Part shown: piece by piece, positions 18,201-28,300 of the stretch
Numbering within the stretch: the stretch's first letter is position 1
Layout of the letters: every line of letters begins with the position of its first letter
DNA from: G963665495 sp963677785
GTDB taxonomy: Bacteria > Desulfobacterota > Desulfovibrionia > Desulfovibrionales > Desulfovibrionaceae
NCBI GenBank assembly: GCA_963677785.2
Contig: CAXXDH010000002.1
Span: forward strand, 806,001 to 870,000
Direction: 5' to 3'
DNA: 64,000 nucleotides
Position numbers and translations under genes: made by a program
Notes under the pieces: generated by a model
Databases searched by the model: none
What the model saw: only the letters and a program-made list of their open reading frames with translations
Told to the model about the DNA's origin: nothing

Positions 18201-18986
18201 ATGTCGAAAAATACCTTGATACTCGGTTTGGCGGCCGGGTTCCATTATGGAGATCTGCGCCCGTTCATCGTTTCACTGGAACAAACGGGCTATAGCGGCA
18301 GATGTGTCCTTTTTGTTTCACCTACGACGCGTGATATCGAGCGTATTCAGCAACATGGTATTTGCTGCGTCCGCTTTCAACGTCCACAGGAATCAGCCCA
18401 CATACCGTACAATGCCTTTCGTTATTTTCTTTACAAAGACTATTTGCTTTCCGTTGAAAAGAATTATGATCGGATACTGTTGACAGATACGCGTGATGTG
18501 ATTTTTCAGCGTGATCCTTTTTCTTTTGCCTGGTCCCCAGGGCTCAACGTGACTCTGGAAGACCGGAGCATGCGTATCCGGGATTGCCCGCATATGGTAC
18601 GCTGGACCGGTAATCATTTGGGCGGTCCGGCTCTCCGCCAAATACAACAGCAGAACATCTCCTGCTCGGGCACCATTATTGGTGATCCCGAGGCCGTTTC
18701 CAGCTACCTGAGGCAGATGACCGAGTTGCTCGTACCATTCAGCCCAAGACAACGAATGGCCGGTTACGATCAGGGGGTGCACAATTATCTATTGCATACG
18801 CGGGAACTGCACCAGACCAAAATACACGACAATGCCGGGCCGATTTTCACCCTCGGATACAAGCGGGAGCTGCCATCAAGAGACGCTCATGGCAATATCC
18901 TCAACGAGAGCGGTCGGTCTGCCGTGCTGGTTCATCAATATGACCGCCATAAGGATTTGTTTCGCTTTTTTCGCGCTCGTTTTTAG
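18201..18986 (+). CDS. Putative glycosyltransferase (GT-A-like)
   Basis: 261 residues without a signal peptide or membrane helices. The segment YDRILLTDTRDVIFQRDPF (about residues 91-109) has a DxxD-type acidic cluster in the place where GT-A enzymes bind the metal-nucleotide sugar. The start LILGLAAGFHYGDLRPFIVSL and the tail AVLVHQYDRHKDL resemble uncharacterised glycosyltransferase-like proteins that modify surface sugars. It lies directly after the SemiSWEET gene. Family assignment rests on pattern only. Confidence 0.5.
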   Translation: MSKNTLILGLAAGFHYGDLRPFIVSLEQTGYSGRCVLFVSPTTRDIERIQQHGICCVRFQRPQESAHIPYNAFRYFLYKDYLLSVEKNYDRILLTDTRDVIFQRDPFSFAWSPGLNVTLEDRSMRIRDCPHMVRWTGNHLGGPALRQIQQQNISCSGTIIGDPEAVSSYLRQMTELLVPFSPRQRMAGYDQGVHNYLLHTRELHQTKIHDNAGPIFTLGYKRELPSRDAHGNILNESGRSAVLVHQYDRHKDLFRFFRARF

Positions 18987-19168
18987 TTGCCCCTGTGAGC
19001 TGCAGAAAAAATTTTGTACATTTTGTTGAAATAAGCGTATGCTGTACGCAAAATAGAGCATTCCGATGACATCGGCTGCAACGACTTTAGTGGAAAACTC
19101 CGTGCACTCTGGAAAGCTGCGGGACATGAAGTCCTGCTTTGGTATACCAACCAACCAAGGAGGCCAAG

Positions 19169-19408
19169 ATGGAGTACAAAGAGTCGGACATCCCCATTGA
19201 GATAAGGCATGGTGAGATGTTGTACTTCGATGACGGGGGCAGCATTCGTTGGGAGTCGAACGGTGAAGCAAAAGATGTGTTTCTGGGAGACGGGTTCAGC
19301 TGCGATGTGGAACTGTTTCCCTCCAGCACGTGGGAGTTCGAACACGCGGGCAAAACATTCCGGTTGACAGCCAGCTTTGATGACGCGTTGCTTATTGAAA
19401 AAATTTAA
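19169..19408 (+). CDS. Small conserved-looking protein of unknown function
   Basis: 79 residues (MEYKESDIPIEIRHGEM...), hydrophilic and beta-rich, with no signal peptide and no motif I recognise. AAGGAGG ends 5 bases before the ATG at 19169, and a good terminator follows the stop, so it is very likely a real monocistronic gene. The in-frame upstream ATG at 19139 lacks a ribosome site. Confidence 0.65.
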   Translation: MEYKESDIPIEIRHGEMLYFDDGGSIRWESNGEAKDVFLGDGFSCDVELFPSSTWEFEHAGKTFRLTASFDDALLIEKI

Positions 19409-19425
19409 ATCCGCTAACAAAAAAT

Positions 19426-19463
19426 CAGCCTCCATGCAGCGCATGGGGGCTGGTTGCTTTTTT
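19426..19463. terminator. Bidirectional terminator between the small gene and glk
   Basis: CAGCCTCCATG (19426-19436) pairs with CATGGGGGCTG (19442-19452), 11 pairs with one G-U and a 5-base loop. Ts follow on the plus strand (19458-19463), and As precede it for the minus strand. Confidence 0.85.
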
Positions 19464-19468
19464 ACGGG

Positions 19469-20452
19469 TTACCCCTTTTTTTTCAGCTCAAAGGCTTGCG
19501 CTCCGTACAGTGCAGCACCCCACAACCCCGCGTTTTCTTCCTTATTCAGGGAGACCGGGAGCCGGGCGAGCAAATCAGCATGCGTATCGCTTGAGTGGAA
19601 CGTTTCTTTGAAAAAAGGGTTCATGACCAGTTCCGGCACCTTGGCGACAATGCCGCCGGAAATGTACAGGCCTCCAAGGGCCATGATTTCAAGCGCGTAA
19701 TTTCGGCAGGCCCGGCCGAAAAATGTGGCCCAAAGTTCAAATGTCCTGTTGCCCTGTGACTGTTCTTTGAACCGCGCGGTGACCTCCTTGGCGGTCAGTT
19801 CCTCGCCTGTCAGAAACGTTTGTAACAGCTGCAGGCCGCTCCCGGTGAGCACCACGTCGCCGGTGACATGTTTGCGTCCGGTCTTTTGCCGGCAGAAGGC
19901 TGCGAATTCCTGCTCTTCGGAGTTCAGAAAAGGCAGATCCGTATGTCCGCCTTCCGACGATACGGGCACGTAGCCGCCGTGTGGGAGCGGTACGAGTCCG
20001 CATTTCCCCAGGCCTGTTCCCGCGCCTATGACGCCCAGTGTGGCGTTTTTGTCTTCGGTACCGGGAAGGACCACTGCAGCGCGTTCAATAAGCGGTGTGC
20101 GGCAGGCAAAGGCCTGGGCCACGAAATCATTGATGAGCGCAATGGAGGTGGTGCCGATTTCCTTTTCCGCTTTAAGCAGGTCCACTGGTTCCCATAGGAC
20201 ATTGGTAACCTTGCAGCGTGTTCCGTGTTCAATGGGGCCGGCCAGAGCCACGGCGCTGAAGTCCGCATCCCTGGGAAGCAGGCTGAAGCTTTGTTCTTCA
20301 AGCAGGTGGATGCATTCATAAAAAGATGCCACTTCGTTAGAACGAAGCCATTTTTCCTCATGCAAGGTCAACAGTCCGCTGTCATCCGAAGTGAAATGAG
20401 CAAAGCGACTGTTGGTTCCGCCAATGTCGGCGGTGAAAATTTTGCGTATCAC
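19469..20452 (-). CDS. glk: Glucokinase
   Basis: ATP-dependent phosphorylation of glucose to glucose 6-phosphate. The protein is 327 residues, of the proteobacterial Glk type. The phosphate-binding ADIGGTNSRFAHF lies at residues 8-20, INDFVAQAF holds the catalytic Asp, and GAGTGLGKCGL is the adenosine motif. SSEGGHTDLPF and the C-terminal LGGLYISGGIVAKVPEL also match. Translation probably starts at a GTG (20450-20452), with GAGGAG 6 bases upstream. It is a single-gene unit ending at the bidirectional terminator, and with galM and pfk it covers entry of hexoses into glycolysis. Confidence 0.93.
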   Translation of the reverse strand: MIRKIFTADIGGTNSRFAHFTSDDSGLLTLHEEKWLRSNEVASFYECIHLLEEQSFSLLPRDADFSAVALAGPIEHGTRCKVTNVLWEPVDLLKAEKEIGTTSIALINDFVAQAFACRTPLIERAAVVLPGTEDKNATLGVIGAGTGLGKCGLVPLPHGGYVPVSSEGGHTDLPFLNSEEQEFAAFCRQKTGRKHVTGDVVLTGSGLQLLQTFLTGEELTAKEVTARFKEQSQGNRTFELWATFFGRACRNYALEIMALGGLYISGGIVAKVPELVMNPFFKETFHSSDTHADLLARLPVSLNKEENAGLWGAALYGAQAFELKKKG

Positions 20453-20918
20453 GTCTTTCTCCTCACTGGGGTGCTCTCGGAAATGTCATATTTTTTCAGC
20501 GTAAATGAAAAACTGAAAAAAATCTATCTGTCAGCATTTATTGATATTAGCTACTGATCAGGACTCGCGTCCGTTTCTGGAAAAAATGTTTTCGGTTCTC
20601 ATCGAGAACGGACTTGTTGCAGGGCAGGAATTAATGCGGGTCAATGACGTTGAAATCCAGTTTGGAAAAAAGCAAAAAGGCTGGAACTGCGGAGTTGCCA
20701 GCCTTTTTGAAATGGAGTTCGAAACGCTTCAGGGGAATTCAGTGTTCCGGTTGAAAAAACGATAGCTGGGAACTGTTGCGGGAAAGTTGCACCAACATTA
20801 CAGCTGTGAAAGGTTTGGCGATATATTTTAGGTATTCATGACGTAAAAATCTATTTGCAAAAAAAAGGTCTTTAATGCTATTATTTTAAAAAAATGATTC
20901 TGCAACTTGGATAAGAAA
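20453..20918 (+). other. Gene-poor stretch with an unassigned strong terminator (20674-20708)
   Basis: AAAAAGGCTGG (20674-20684) pairs perfectly with CCAGCCTTTTT (20698-20708), an 11-base-pair bidirectional terminator. A second hairpin, GTTCTC/GAGAAC, lies near 20595. No convincing gene ends here. An open frame crossing the stretch (TTG at 20541 or ATG at 20586 to 20765) contains the terminator inside it, so I treat it as doubtful. A small plus-strand RNA, or the far 3' end of the minus-strand ppnN transcript, are alternatives. Confidence 0.5.
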
Positions 20919-21185
20919 ATGGCTATTCTTGGTTTGATCGCTGGCGTAATTATTTTGATTGTTATCGCCGCTGTTTTTTCTCAAAAAGCGGCTGAAAAAG
21001 CCGATGCACAAAAAAATTCTTTGAGCAACGAGCTCATGAAGCTGGAGAGCCAACGTTACAAGCTTGAGGAAGAAATGAGCATGTATGAAAGCAGCATAGA
21101 GCTGCTGGAAATGCAATTGCTGGAACGCGAAGAGGAGATACGCGCTTTGCAAGGCAGGCTCAGAAAATTGGAAAGACGTATTTGA
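20919..21185 (+). CDS. Small membrane-anchored coiled-coil protein
   Basis: 88 residues from the ATG at 20919. A single N-terminal membrane helix (AILGLIAGVIILIVIAAVF) is followed by a continuous charged coiled coil (residues 25-88, rich in E/K/L heptads: LMKLESQRYKLEEEMSMYESSIELLEMQLL). The topology suggests a short filament or scaffold anchored in the inner membrane. A TTG 12 bases upstream is an alternative start. No homologous family is recognised. It points towards, and nearly abuts, the convergent ppnN gene. Confidence 0.6.
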   Translation: MAILGLIAGVIILIVIAAVFSQKAAEKADAQKNSLSNELMKLESQRYKLEEEMSMYESSIELLEMQLLEREEEIRALQGRLRKLERRI

Positions 21186-21207
21186 TTTTTCACAACTGCT
21201 TACTTCG

Positions 21208-22554
21208 CTAATCCGTTCGGTACGGATGGACATATTTTCTATTCGGATGGATGCGTCCCTGCTTTTCCATCTTTCGTACCAATGCGTCCGTTGCCCGTAC
21301 AATATCTTTGTCGCCTTTGATCAAAGGCCTGTCGGTTCCCCATGAGTCCAGCATTTCCTGGTCTTTTACAGAAATATGCACAATTGCGGAGAAAAAGCGC
21401 CGCAAATTGATCAACAAGGAAAAGGGCTCCTGGTTGCGCGAGAGGTCCAGCTGTTCCATACTTTCAAAATTGACTTCAAAAGGTTCCTGGAGACGTTTTG
21501 CAAAGGTGAATGCGTCGTTCCACAGATAGCGCATGGACAGTTTACGCGTGCTTTCCGCTACATACCGCGCATAATCGCGCGGATGACCGAGAAAGAGCTT
21601 GTAATAGTCATCCAGTTCATTGCCGAAACACGTTTTCAGGTATGCAACCAGTTCCTTGAAATAGACGCCGTCAGCCTTTTCCACCATTTCAAATGCAAAA
21701 GGTACGTCTTTGTTTTCCGGCATGGAAAGCAAAGCCAGCATGGTCATGATTTCTTCAATGGTGCCTGGTCCGCCCGGATGCACTTTGCCGCGGTGAGACG
21801 CTCGGATGAATGCCTCCATACGGGCTTCTATGACCGGATAGACGATCAGACGGTTGACCAGCTCGTTGGGAGCTTCGGCCGTGAGAATAGCCTTTTCCGA
21901 GAATCCGATAAAATCCCGTTCTCCGAAACGATGAAAACTGCGTTGCTTGCCATAGGCAACCTGTGCGCCTTTGAAGGGCGCTTTCATGATACCTGTGCCG
22001 CATCCGGTGATGTTTTCCATGTCCGGAAGAAACAAAGCCAGCCAGTAGCCGATCTGCTTGGCGAACTCGTATTCTTCTCTGGGAACTCTGTGCCCGCCCC
22101 AGGTGAACATAACAAGCCCGCGTTCTCCGCGATACAGAAATCCGGAATGCTCGGAGAATTTTTTGACATATGCGGACACTTCGTCCCGTGGGGTTCCTTG
22201 GGGCGGGTGCTTGGGCGCGAAAATGAGGTCGCGCAGGGCGCAGGAAATTTGTTCCACGGATTGCCAGATGACGTTCTCGCCGTCATACAAACTCTCGCTG
22301 GGAACTCCCTGGCACAACAGCTTGTAATCCCCATTGCTGCGGCACAAGGAAACCTCCATGCCATGGAACGTATCGCGTACGGTACGTGAGTCATGGATGT
22401 CGGTTTTATGAATGTTGATCAAAGCGCCGATGATTTCGGGCAGCCTGGTTTCGGTCGTGGCCAGTCCGCTGGAGATTTTCTGTGCTTCTGCCGCCCCGAG
22501 TTCGGTAACGCCCAGCCTGTTGGGAAGAATAGGAATTTTTAACGTCGTCAGCAT
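21208..22554 (-). CDS. ppnN: PpnN-type nucleotide 5'-monophosphate nucleosidase
   Basis: 448 residues. The central Rossmann LOG-type domain carries TGCGTGIMKAPFKGA (about residue 185) and the hallmark HPGGPGTIEEIMTML (about 259-273), a PGGxGTxxE variant. N- and C-terminal extensions (about 1-120 and 320-448) match the three-domain architecture of E. coli PpnN/YgdH. That enzyme cleaves purine and pyrimidine monophosphates to base plus ribose 5-phosphate and is controlled by (p)ppGpp (known for E. coli). The ATG at 22554 with GGA 6 bases upstream is preferred over a TTG at 22563. A terminator hairpin sits just upstream in its own leader. Confidence 0.88.
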   Translation of the reverse strand: MLTTLKIPILPNRLGVTELGAAEAQKISSGLATTETRLPEIIGALINIHKTDIHDSRTVRDTFHGMEVSLCRSNGDYKLLCQGVPSESLYDGENVIWQSVEQISCALRDLIFAPKHPPQGTPRDEVSAYVKKFSEHSGFLYRGERGLVMFTWGGHRVPREEYEFAKQIGYWLALFLPDMENITGCGTGIMKAPFKGAQVAYGKQRSFHRFGERDFIGFSEKAILTAEAPNELVNRLIVYPVIEARMEAFIRASHRGKVHPGGPGTIEEIMTMLALLSMPENKDVPFAFEMVEKADGVYFKELVAYLKTCFGNELDDYYKLFLGHPRDYARYVAESTRKLSMRYLWNDAFTFAKRLQEPFEVNFESMEQLDLSRNQEPFSLLINLRRFFSAIVHISVKDQEMLDSWGTDRPLIKGDKDIVRATDALVRKMEKQGRIHPNRKYVHPYRTD

Positions 22555-22596
22555 AGGTTCCAATATGTTGATAATTCGATACGCAGTCGTTGTCGT

Positions 22597-22708
22597 AAAA
22601 AAAATACGAAGCCCCAGGTACGCTTCCGCCTTGCGCGCATCGGGGCTGCACCCTTGGTTGCTGGATAATGAGTTGGGACTGTATAGGCTGATTTCAATAA
22701 ATGGGCAA
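22597..22708 (-). promoter_or_regulatory. Candidate promoter and attenuator in the ppnN leader
   Basis: On the minus strand, TTGCCC (22708-22703) and TATACA (22685-22680) are 17 bases apart. Downstream, AGCCCC (22647-22642) pairs with GGGGCT (22615-22610), followed by TATTTTTTTT (to 22597). This intrinsic terminator lies 43 bases before the ppnN ATG. A leader reading frame (ATG at 22641-22639, MRARRKRTWGFVFFLRQ) spans the second arm of the hairpin and ends in a TGA overlapping the ppnN ATG. Either ppnN is attenuated or a small RNA ends here. Confidence 0.45.
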
Positions 22709-22828
22709 CGGACAATTTAGAGACAGGCCCTGGCGTTTGTTTGAAAAGGGCCTCAAGGTGCTTGCATTATTGACAATTAATCTTCAGTTGCCGCTTGTTT
22801 GCTTACATGACTGACAGAAAAATTGTCA

Positions 22829-25156
22829 ATGGACGATTACTTTGCTATGGGTAAAATAGATTTTTACGCTCCCAACGCAGTCTGCCTGGAGGACGGCATG
22901 CCATCGAATCGCAACTTCAGTTTCATTTCAAGAGCCTATCCTGGCGATACTTTTTCCGTGCTTACCTTTGAAGTCGAAGAAGGGTTGAATCAACTGTACC
23001 GGGGGAAGTTGCTGCTCGCCGCCAAGGATCCGAACATTGATTTCAACGATATTCTCGAATCATCGGTTATTTGCGTGGTCCATGGCCCAGATAAGGATCT
23101 CCCGGTGTACGGCATGGTCAGTAAATTTGAACAGCTTCACATGTTTGAAGGTCTGGCATTTTATCGTGTTGAAGTTTCGCCCAAGCTTTGGCTGCTCACC
23201 AGGATGCAAACCAACCAGGTTTTCCTCAACATGTCCATTCCTCAAATTTTGGAGCAGATACTGCAACAAGGTGGTCTGACTCAAAGCGATTATTCCATCA
23301 AATTGCAGCACGACTACCCGGTTCGCGAAATCGTATGCCAGTACAACGAAAGTCATTATGATTTTCTCATGCGCTGGATGGAGCGCTACGGCATGTATTA
23401 CTATTTTGAGCGTAATGAGAACCGCGCCGTTATGGTCATCACGGATACAGTCATTGCGCATCCGGACCTTCGCCGCCATAAGGAAGTTCGCTACGTGCCT
23501 CCCTCGGGGCTCAGAACAGGTTCGGACCCGGAAGTCCTGCACAGCATTGTTCGGGCGCAGCAGCCTACAACGCAAAACGTCAAGATCAAGGATTTCAATT
23601 ACCAGACCCCCGCGTTGTCCATCACGAGTCAGCATTCCGTGAGCGGATCAAGTCTTGGCGAATATTATGAATTTGGTGACAACGTTCTCACGACCAGCGA
23701 GGGAGATCATCTCTCCTCGATCATGGCAGAAGCGATTCAGGCGAACACCGTCCGCTATTATGGAGAAAGCAGCCTGCGCCCCATACGCGGCGGCTATATA
23801 ATGACCGTGACCGGCCATTTTCGTGAAGAATACAACCGCGATTATCTTGTGGTCTCCTGCCGTCACAGAGGTAGCCAGGTTTCCTTTTTGGACGCTGGGT
23901 TGCGCAAAAAAATCAGCGGGATCATCGAAAAATGGCCGGAGTATGAAAACAAATTTACCGCCATCCCTGCGGACGTCCAGTTTCGCCCCTTGCGTACCGT
24001 ACGGAAAGCACGCATCAGTGGAACTCTCACAGCCGTGATTGATGCCGAAGGTTCCGGACAATACGCGGAATTGGACAGCCAGGGGCGTTACAAGGTCATT
24101 TTGCCCTATGACCTATCGGGCCGAAAAGACGGCAATGCCTCCTGCTGGATACGTATGATGCAACCGTATGGAGGGCCGGACCACGGCTTGCATCTGCCTC
24201 TGCACAAGGGCACGGAAGTGCTGCTGACCTTTGAGGCTGGAGATCCGGACCGCCCTGTGATTGCCGGCGCAGTGCCCAATCCGTTGAATCCCAGTGTAAT
24301 CAAAAATACGGATCAAACCATGTGCAAGCTCACTACCTCGGGGCAAAATAAAATCCACATCCAGGACACGCAGGGCCAGCAGAATATTTTATTGAGTTCC
24401 CCCACGCATAATACCTGGCTGAGCCTGGGGGCTTCCAACAACACGCCGACATCAGGCGAGGGAAACTCCAATGACACAGACCAAGGAGACTCCGGCTGGG
24501 CGGAACCGTCCAAAGATACTGGCGGATTTCGTTGGAGCACCTCCGGCAACTGGTACGGCGTCATCGGTCAAGACTTCAGCATCAAGGTGGGGGGCAACTC
24601 CACGAGCGTTATCGTTGGCGGCTCTGAATCCCTTTACCTTGGTGTACAAAATCTTACTGTCCTTGGAGCGCGTACCACAATTGTAGTTGGGGCGGATTTC
24701 AACTTCACCTTTGCGAAAAATTTCTTCTGCGATTTCACCAGTAAAACAATTTTTCGTCCGATGTGCTTCAAGACCGAAGCAGAGAGGGTTGATGTGGTGG
24801 AGTTGAAGACAACAGTAAATTCAGTAAATAACTCTGTTTCGGAAGTCAAAACATCTCTGGCTGAAGAGTGCAATAAAATCAGTATGCAGGACACGACTAT
24901 TTCCGAAATGGCGGAACAACTGGTGGAGATGAAAAACGAACTCACTGGGATGAAGACATCTATAGCGGAAACAGAAACAAAACTCAGAACCGAGGTGGTG
25001 AGCCTGGCGGAATCCAAAATGCAGATTGCGGAGTCCAGTGTGCAAATGCTTACCGAACAAGTGAGCGTGCTTTCGGAAGATCTTAAAACAGCCACAAGCG
25101 AGACGAAAATGCTTTCCGAGAGTGTTCAAGTGTTGGGCAGCCTGATCATCGCTTGA
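22829..25156 (+). CDS. vgrG: Type VI secretion spike protein VgrG (TssI)
   Basis: About 775 residues. The N-terminal gp27-like part (to about 380) contains the typical CQYNESHYDFLMRWMERYGMYYYF. A gp5-like OB fold (about 395-490) follows, with PYGGPDHGLHLPLHKGTEVLLTFEAGDPDRPVI, then a beta-helix needle region with GGNSTSVIVGGSESLYLGVQNLT. The last about 120 residues are a long heptad coiled coil (EVKTSLAEECNKISMQDTTI...), not a known toxin. VgrG trimers tip the T6SS tube and carry effectors through PAAR and adaptor proteins. The downstream genes fit that role. No other T6SS core gene is in the window. The ATG at 22829 has only a weak ribosome site. Confidence 0.92.
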   Translation: MDDYFAMGKIDFYAPNAVCLEDGMPSNRNFSFISRAYPGDTFSVLTFEVEEGLNQLYRGKLLLAAKDPNIDFNDILESSVICVVHGPDKDLPVYGMVSKFEQLHMFEGLAFYRVEVSPKLWLLTRMQTNQVFLNMSIPQILEQILQQGGLTQSDYSIKLQHDYPVREIVCQYNESHYDFLMRWMERYGMYYYFERNENRAVMVITDTVIAHPDLRRHKEVRYVPPSGLRTGSDPEVLHSIVRAQQPTTQNVKIKDFNYQTPALSITSQHSVSGSSLGEYYEFGDNVLTTSEGDHLSSIMAEAIQANTVRYYGESSLRPIRGGYIMTVTGHFREEYNRDYLVVSCRHRGSQVSFLDAGLRKKISGIIEKWPEYENKFTAIPADVQFRPLRTVRKARISGTLTAVIDAEGSGQYAELDSQGRYKVILPYDLSGRKDGNASCWIRMMQPYGGPDHGLHLPLHKGTEVLLTFEAGDPDRPVIAGAVPNPLNPSVIKNTDQTMCKLTTSGQNKIHIQDTQGQQNILLSSPTHNTWLSLGASNNTPTSGEGNSNDTDQGDSGWAEPSKDTGGFRWSTSGNWYGVIGQDFSIKVGGNSTSVIVGGSESLYLGVQNLTVLGARTTIVVGADFNFTFAKNFFCDFTSKTIFRPMCFKTEAERVDVVELKTTVNSVNNSVSEVKTSLAEECNKISMQDTTISEMAEQLVEMKNELTGMKTSIAETETKLRTEVVSLAESKMQIAESSVQMLTEQVSVLSEDLKTATSETKMLSESVQVLGSLIIA

Positions 25157-25364
25157 ACCCAACGCTTCTTGCGCCATGACTTTCAAAGGAACGAGTTGCC
25201 GTTACCTCTCTGCAGACAGCACAAAAGTCCCTTCGCATCGAAATATCGCAGCTGATCTGAAAATCTGTTTAACTCACAGATGAAAATGGAATATTGCAAG
25301 TACAAATTTTTTTCACCGGCGCTGAAACCGCTATAGGCAGGAAGTTCACACAGGGAGCATACGT

Positions 25365-28300
25365 GTGCGTGTTTTAAAAGATATCAATCAATCGTTTCTG
25401 GCTGGCGTGCTCGGACTCCAGGATAAATTGATTTTTGTGGCTTCCTGTTTTCTTTTTTTCGATTTGGAACATCCGAAAACGCCTCTTCCTGAAAAAGATC
25501 TCTGGAAACTCATCAAACAATACGACCTGAAATCGCCTCCATTTGATACGGGCATGCCCAAACCGCAGGCCGAAGCGGTGCTGTACGGGGCCTGTCATAC
25601 TACCGCCGGACCGGAAGAAGAATGTAGCGGGGCTGAGGTTTCGCTAGAAATAGGCACAATACGCAAAAGACTTTTTGTATATGGTCCGCGCCATTGGGAA
25701 ATCAAAAAACGGGGGCTGCGTATCGTCCATGACGCACCCTTATCCGGCCCTGTGCCTTTGACCTGGGAAAATGCTTTTGGAGGACCGGATTTTCCTGATA
25801 ATCCCAAGGGACTTGGGTTTATTTCCCAGGATGACGGACATGCCGGGACAGCGCATTTTCTGCCACGCGTGGAATATCCTGACCAACTTGTCGGCAGTCC
25901 CGAGGACCTGCCCGAACCTGCGTCCCTGGCGCCTATGGAACAAATGCGTCCGCGGCGTTTGAAAAGGGCGGGCACTTATGACGCCACTTGGTTTCATAAC
26001 CACTGGCCTTTCTATCCCCCGGACTTCGATATGCGTTTTTTCAACACGGTACCTGAGGATCAACAGATCAAGGGGTATTTCAAGGGGGATGAGGTAATGC
26101 GACTGCAAGGCCTGCATCCCTCGCGTCCGTTGATAGAATCTCGTTTGCCGGGCTTGAAAATTCGCTGTTTCGCCACGTTGACGGAGGACATCCACCATCC
26201 CAAGCAAACAGAGAAGACCCGTTTTCTGGAATTGGCAACCCATCTGGACACGGTCTGGTTGTTCCCTGGGGAACTGCGTGGTGCGTGCTGTTTTCGCGGA
26301 CTCTGTGAGATTATTGACGAAGAGTACCGGGACGTTATCAATGTATTGCTGGTTACAGAGTCTTTAAACGAAACTGCGCACTCTTTGGAATATTACCAGG
26401 ATCTTCGCGACAGGTGGGTAGAACGCGCGGTACACCGAGATAACGACTCTCTGGAAAAAGGCAAACAGTCAGTAGCCGATGCCCTGAACCGACTCAACAA
26501 TCTTCCCGTTGAAATGCAGGCGGGCATGGATAAAATTCTGGGTAAAAAGCCTCATGTCCCGATTTCGCCGCAACAACAGCTCGCCAAGGCGCATTCCCGT
26601 ATCGATGCCGCGGCCATGCGGTTGGATTCAATGGAAACTCTGGCTCTGGCATTACGGAAAAAACATGGTCATATCGTTCCTGTGAATCTGGATCATTTCA
26701 CCCGTACGCGCGAGCACATCGTCAAACAGCGGGCTCGGTTGGGTTCTTTGGAAAAGGGATTTTCCGAAGCCCTTGCCCGCAAATCAGTCCTGTTGGGCGA
26801 GGCCTCGCAACACGCTGTTCAGCAGAAGAAATCCCTGCAAGCCAAAGGTGAGGAACTTGACTTTGACCCGGTTGATCCGTTTCTGCCGCCAAAAGAGAAA
26901 CGCTGGGGAAAAAGCGTGCTGCAGAATCTTCGGCCCTGGCGCGAGGAATTGTTGCATACCACTGCGTTGTACCAGGCATTGCTCAATCTGGGACTGACAG
27001 AGAAGACCATTGCCGATGCCTGGTTGGGATTCAATACGCAAGCGATTGAGGCGGACCGGCGCAGTTGGGGGCTGGAGCCGAAGGACCGGCCTTTCATAAT
27101 CCCCGCCGGTTTGGTCATCCCGCAATTCGAGGGGGCCGTACCCGTTGCGCTGCGTATTCATCCTTTGGCTGCCGATTTTTCGTTTTCCATACCCATGGGA
27201 GATGCTGAGCTGGTCGAAGGCTCCGCTCTGGAAAGCAAGGCGCCGTTTTTGGCGTCTGGCGCTGCAGGGCGTTTGCTGGTGCGCGTTCATGATCCCCTGG
27301 AAGCTTTGTTGCTTTCTCAAGAGGCCGGCGACCTGTGCGCGGCCATTGTTCTTGGCGGGCCGGACTTCAGCCTTGGTGCGGCAGGCGAGGCGCTGCTCAA
27401 AGAGGCCCCGGCCTTTGTCGTGGCTTTGCCCGGCGCAACATCTATCCATGAGGCCTCCCAGTGGAAAGGATGGAGTACGCACTATCCGCAAGCACGGCCA
27501 CTGCTGTTGCCCAAAGGCGGCTTTATTCAGGCCGGGTTGCAGGAACAAAACATTCGTACGCTCATCCGCGAACTGGTGCCGCTGGACGCTGCCGGGCAAC
27601 TTCCGTCCGATCCGGGAATTTTCTTGTCCGGCGACATAAAGCCGGGCATGCAACTGCCCGTGCCTCAGGTGAAGAAAATCGTTGCCGGGGCTCGGACACA
27701 GGCAACGAATTCCATGGAGGCCAAGCTGGCACATCTGAAAAAGAAATCCGAAGAGATCGTCTCCTTGGCCAGAAGTCATGCCGAAAATATTTTTAAGCAA
27801 CATAACCTGGATCCGAAGCAATTCCTGGATTTTTCAAAGCAAAAACAGTCGCTTGATCTTGGGAGGGAGAAAACAAAAATGCTGGTGGCCCTGGATTCCG
27901 CCAAGCGAAAATTAATCCGGGACAATCAACTGACGCCGGAAATGGATGAACAAATCCAGGATATGGGTGCAATGTTCGGGGCTCTTCTGGATAAAGCCGA
28001 CAAGTCGCTGGCCGGGCTTTCCGCAATAACCACCCCTGATTGGGCAAAAAAAATTCGGGAAAGACACGGACTCGCCCCTGAGACAGGCAGCGGGCTGACC
28101 CGAGAGGCTGTGCTGGCTAAACTTGAAGCCGGAGACAAAAACTTCGCCAGACAGAACCTGTCCGGATTGGATCTCTCGGGGTTGGATTTCACCAACGCGA
28201 ATCTCGAGCGTACGCTGTGTTTGAAAACCAGATTCAACGGGTGCGTATTGCGTGGAGCCGTGCTTTCCCATGCTGTGTGCAAGGAAGCCACCTTTGACAA

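Noticed and set aside
20541..20765. A 74-codon frame starting at TTG
   Set aside because: A perfect intrinsic terminator lies within it and the start lacks a ribosome site. Left as doubtful instead of a called gene.
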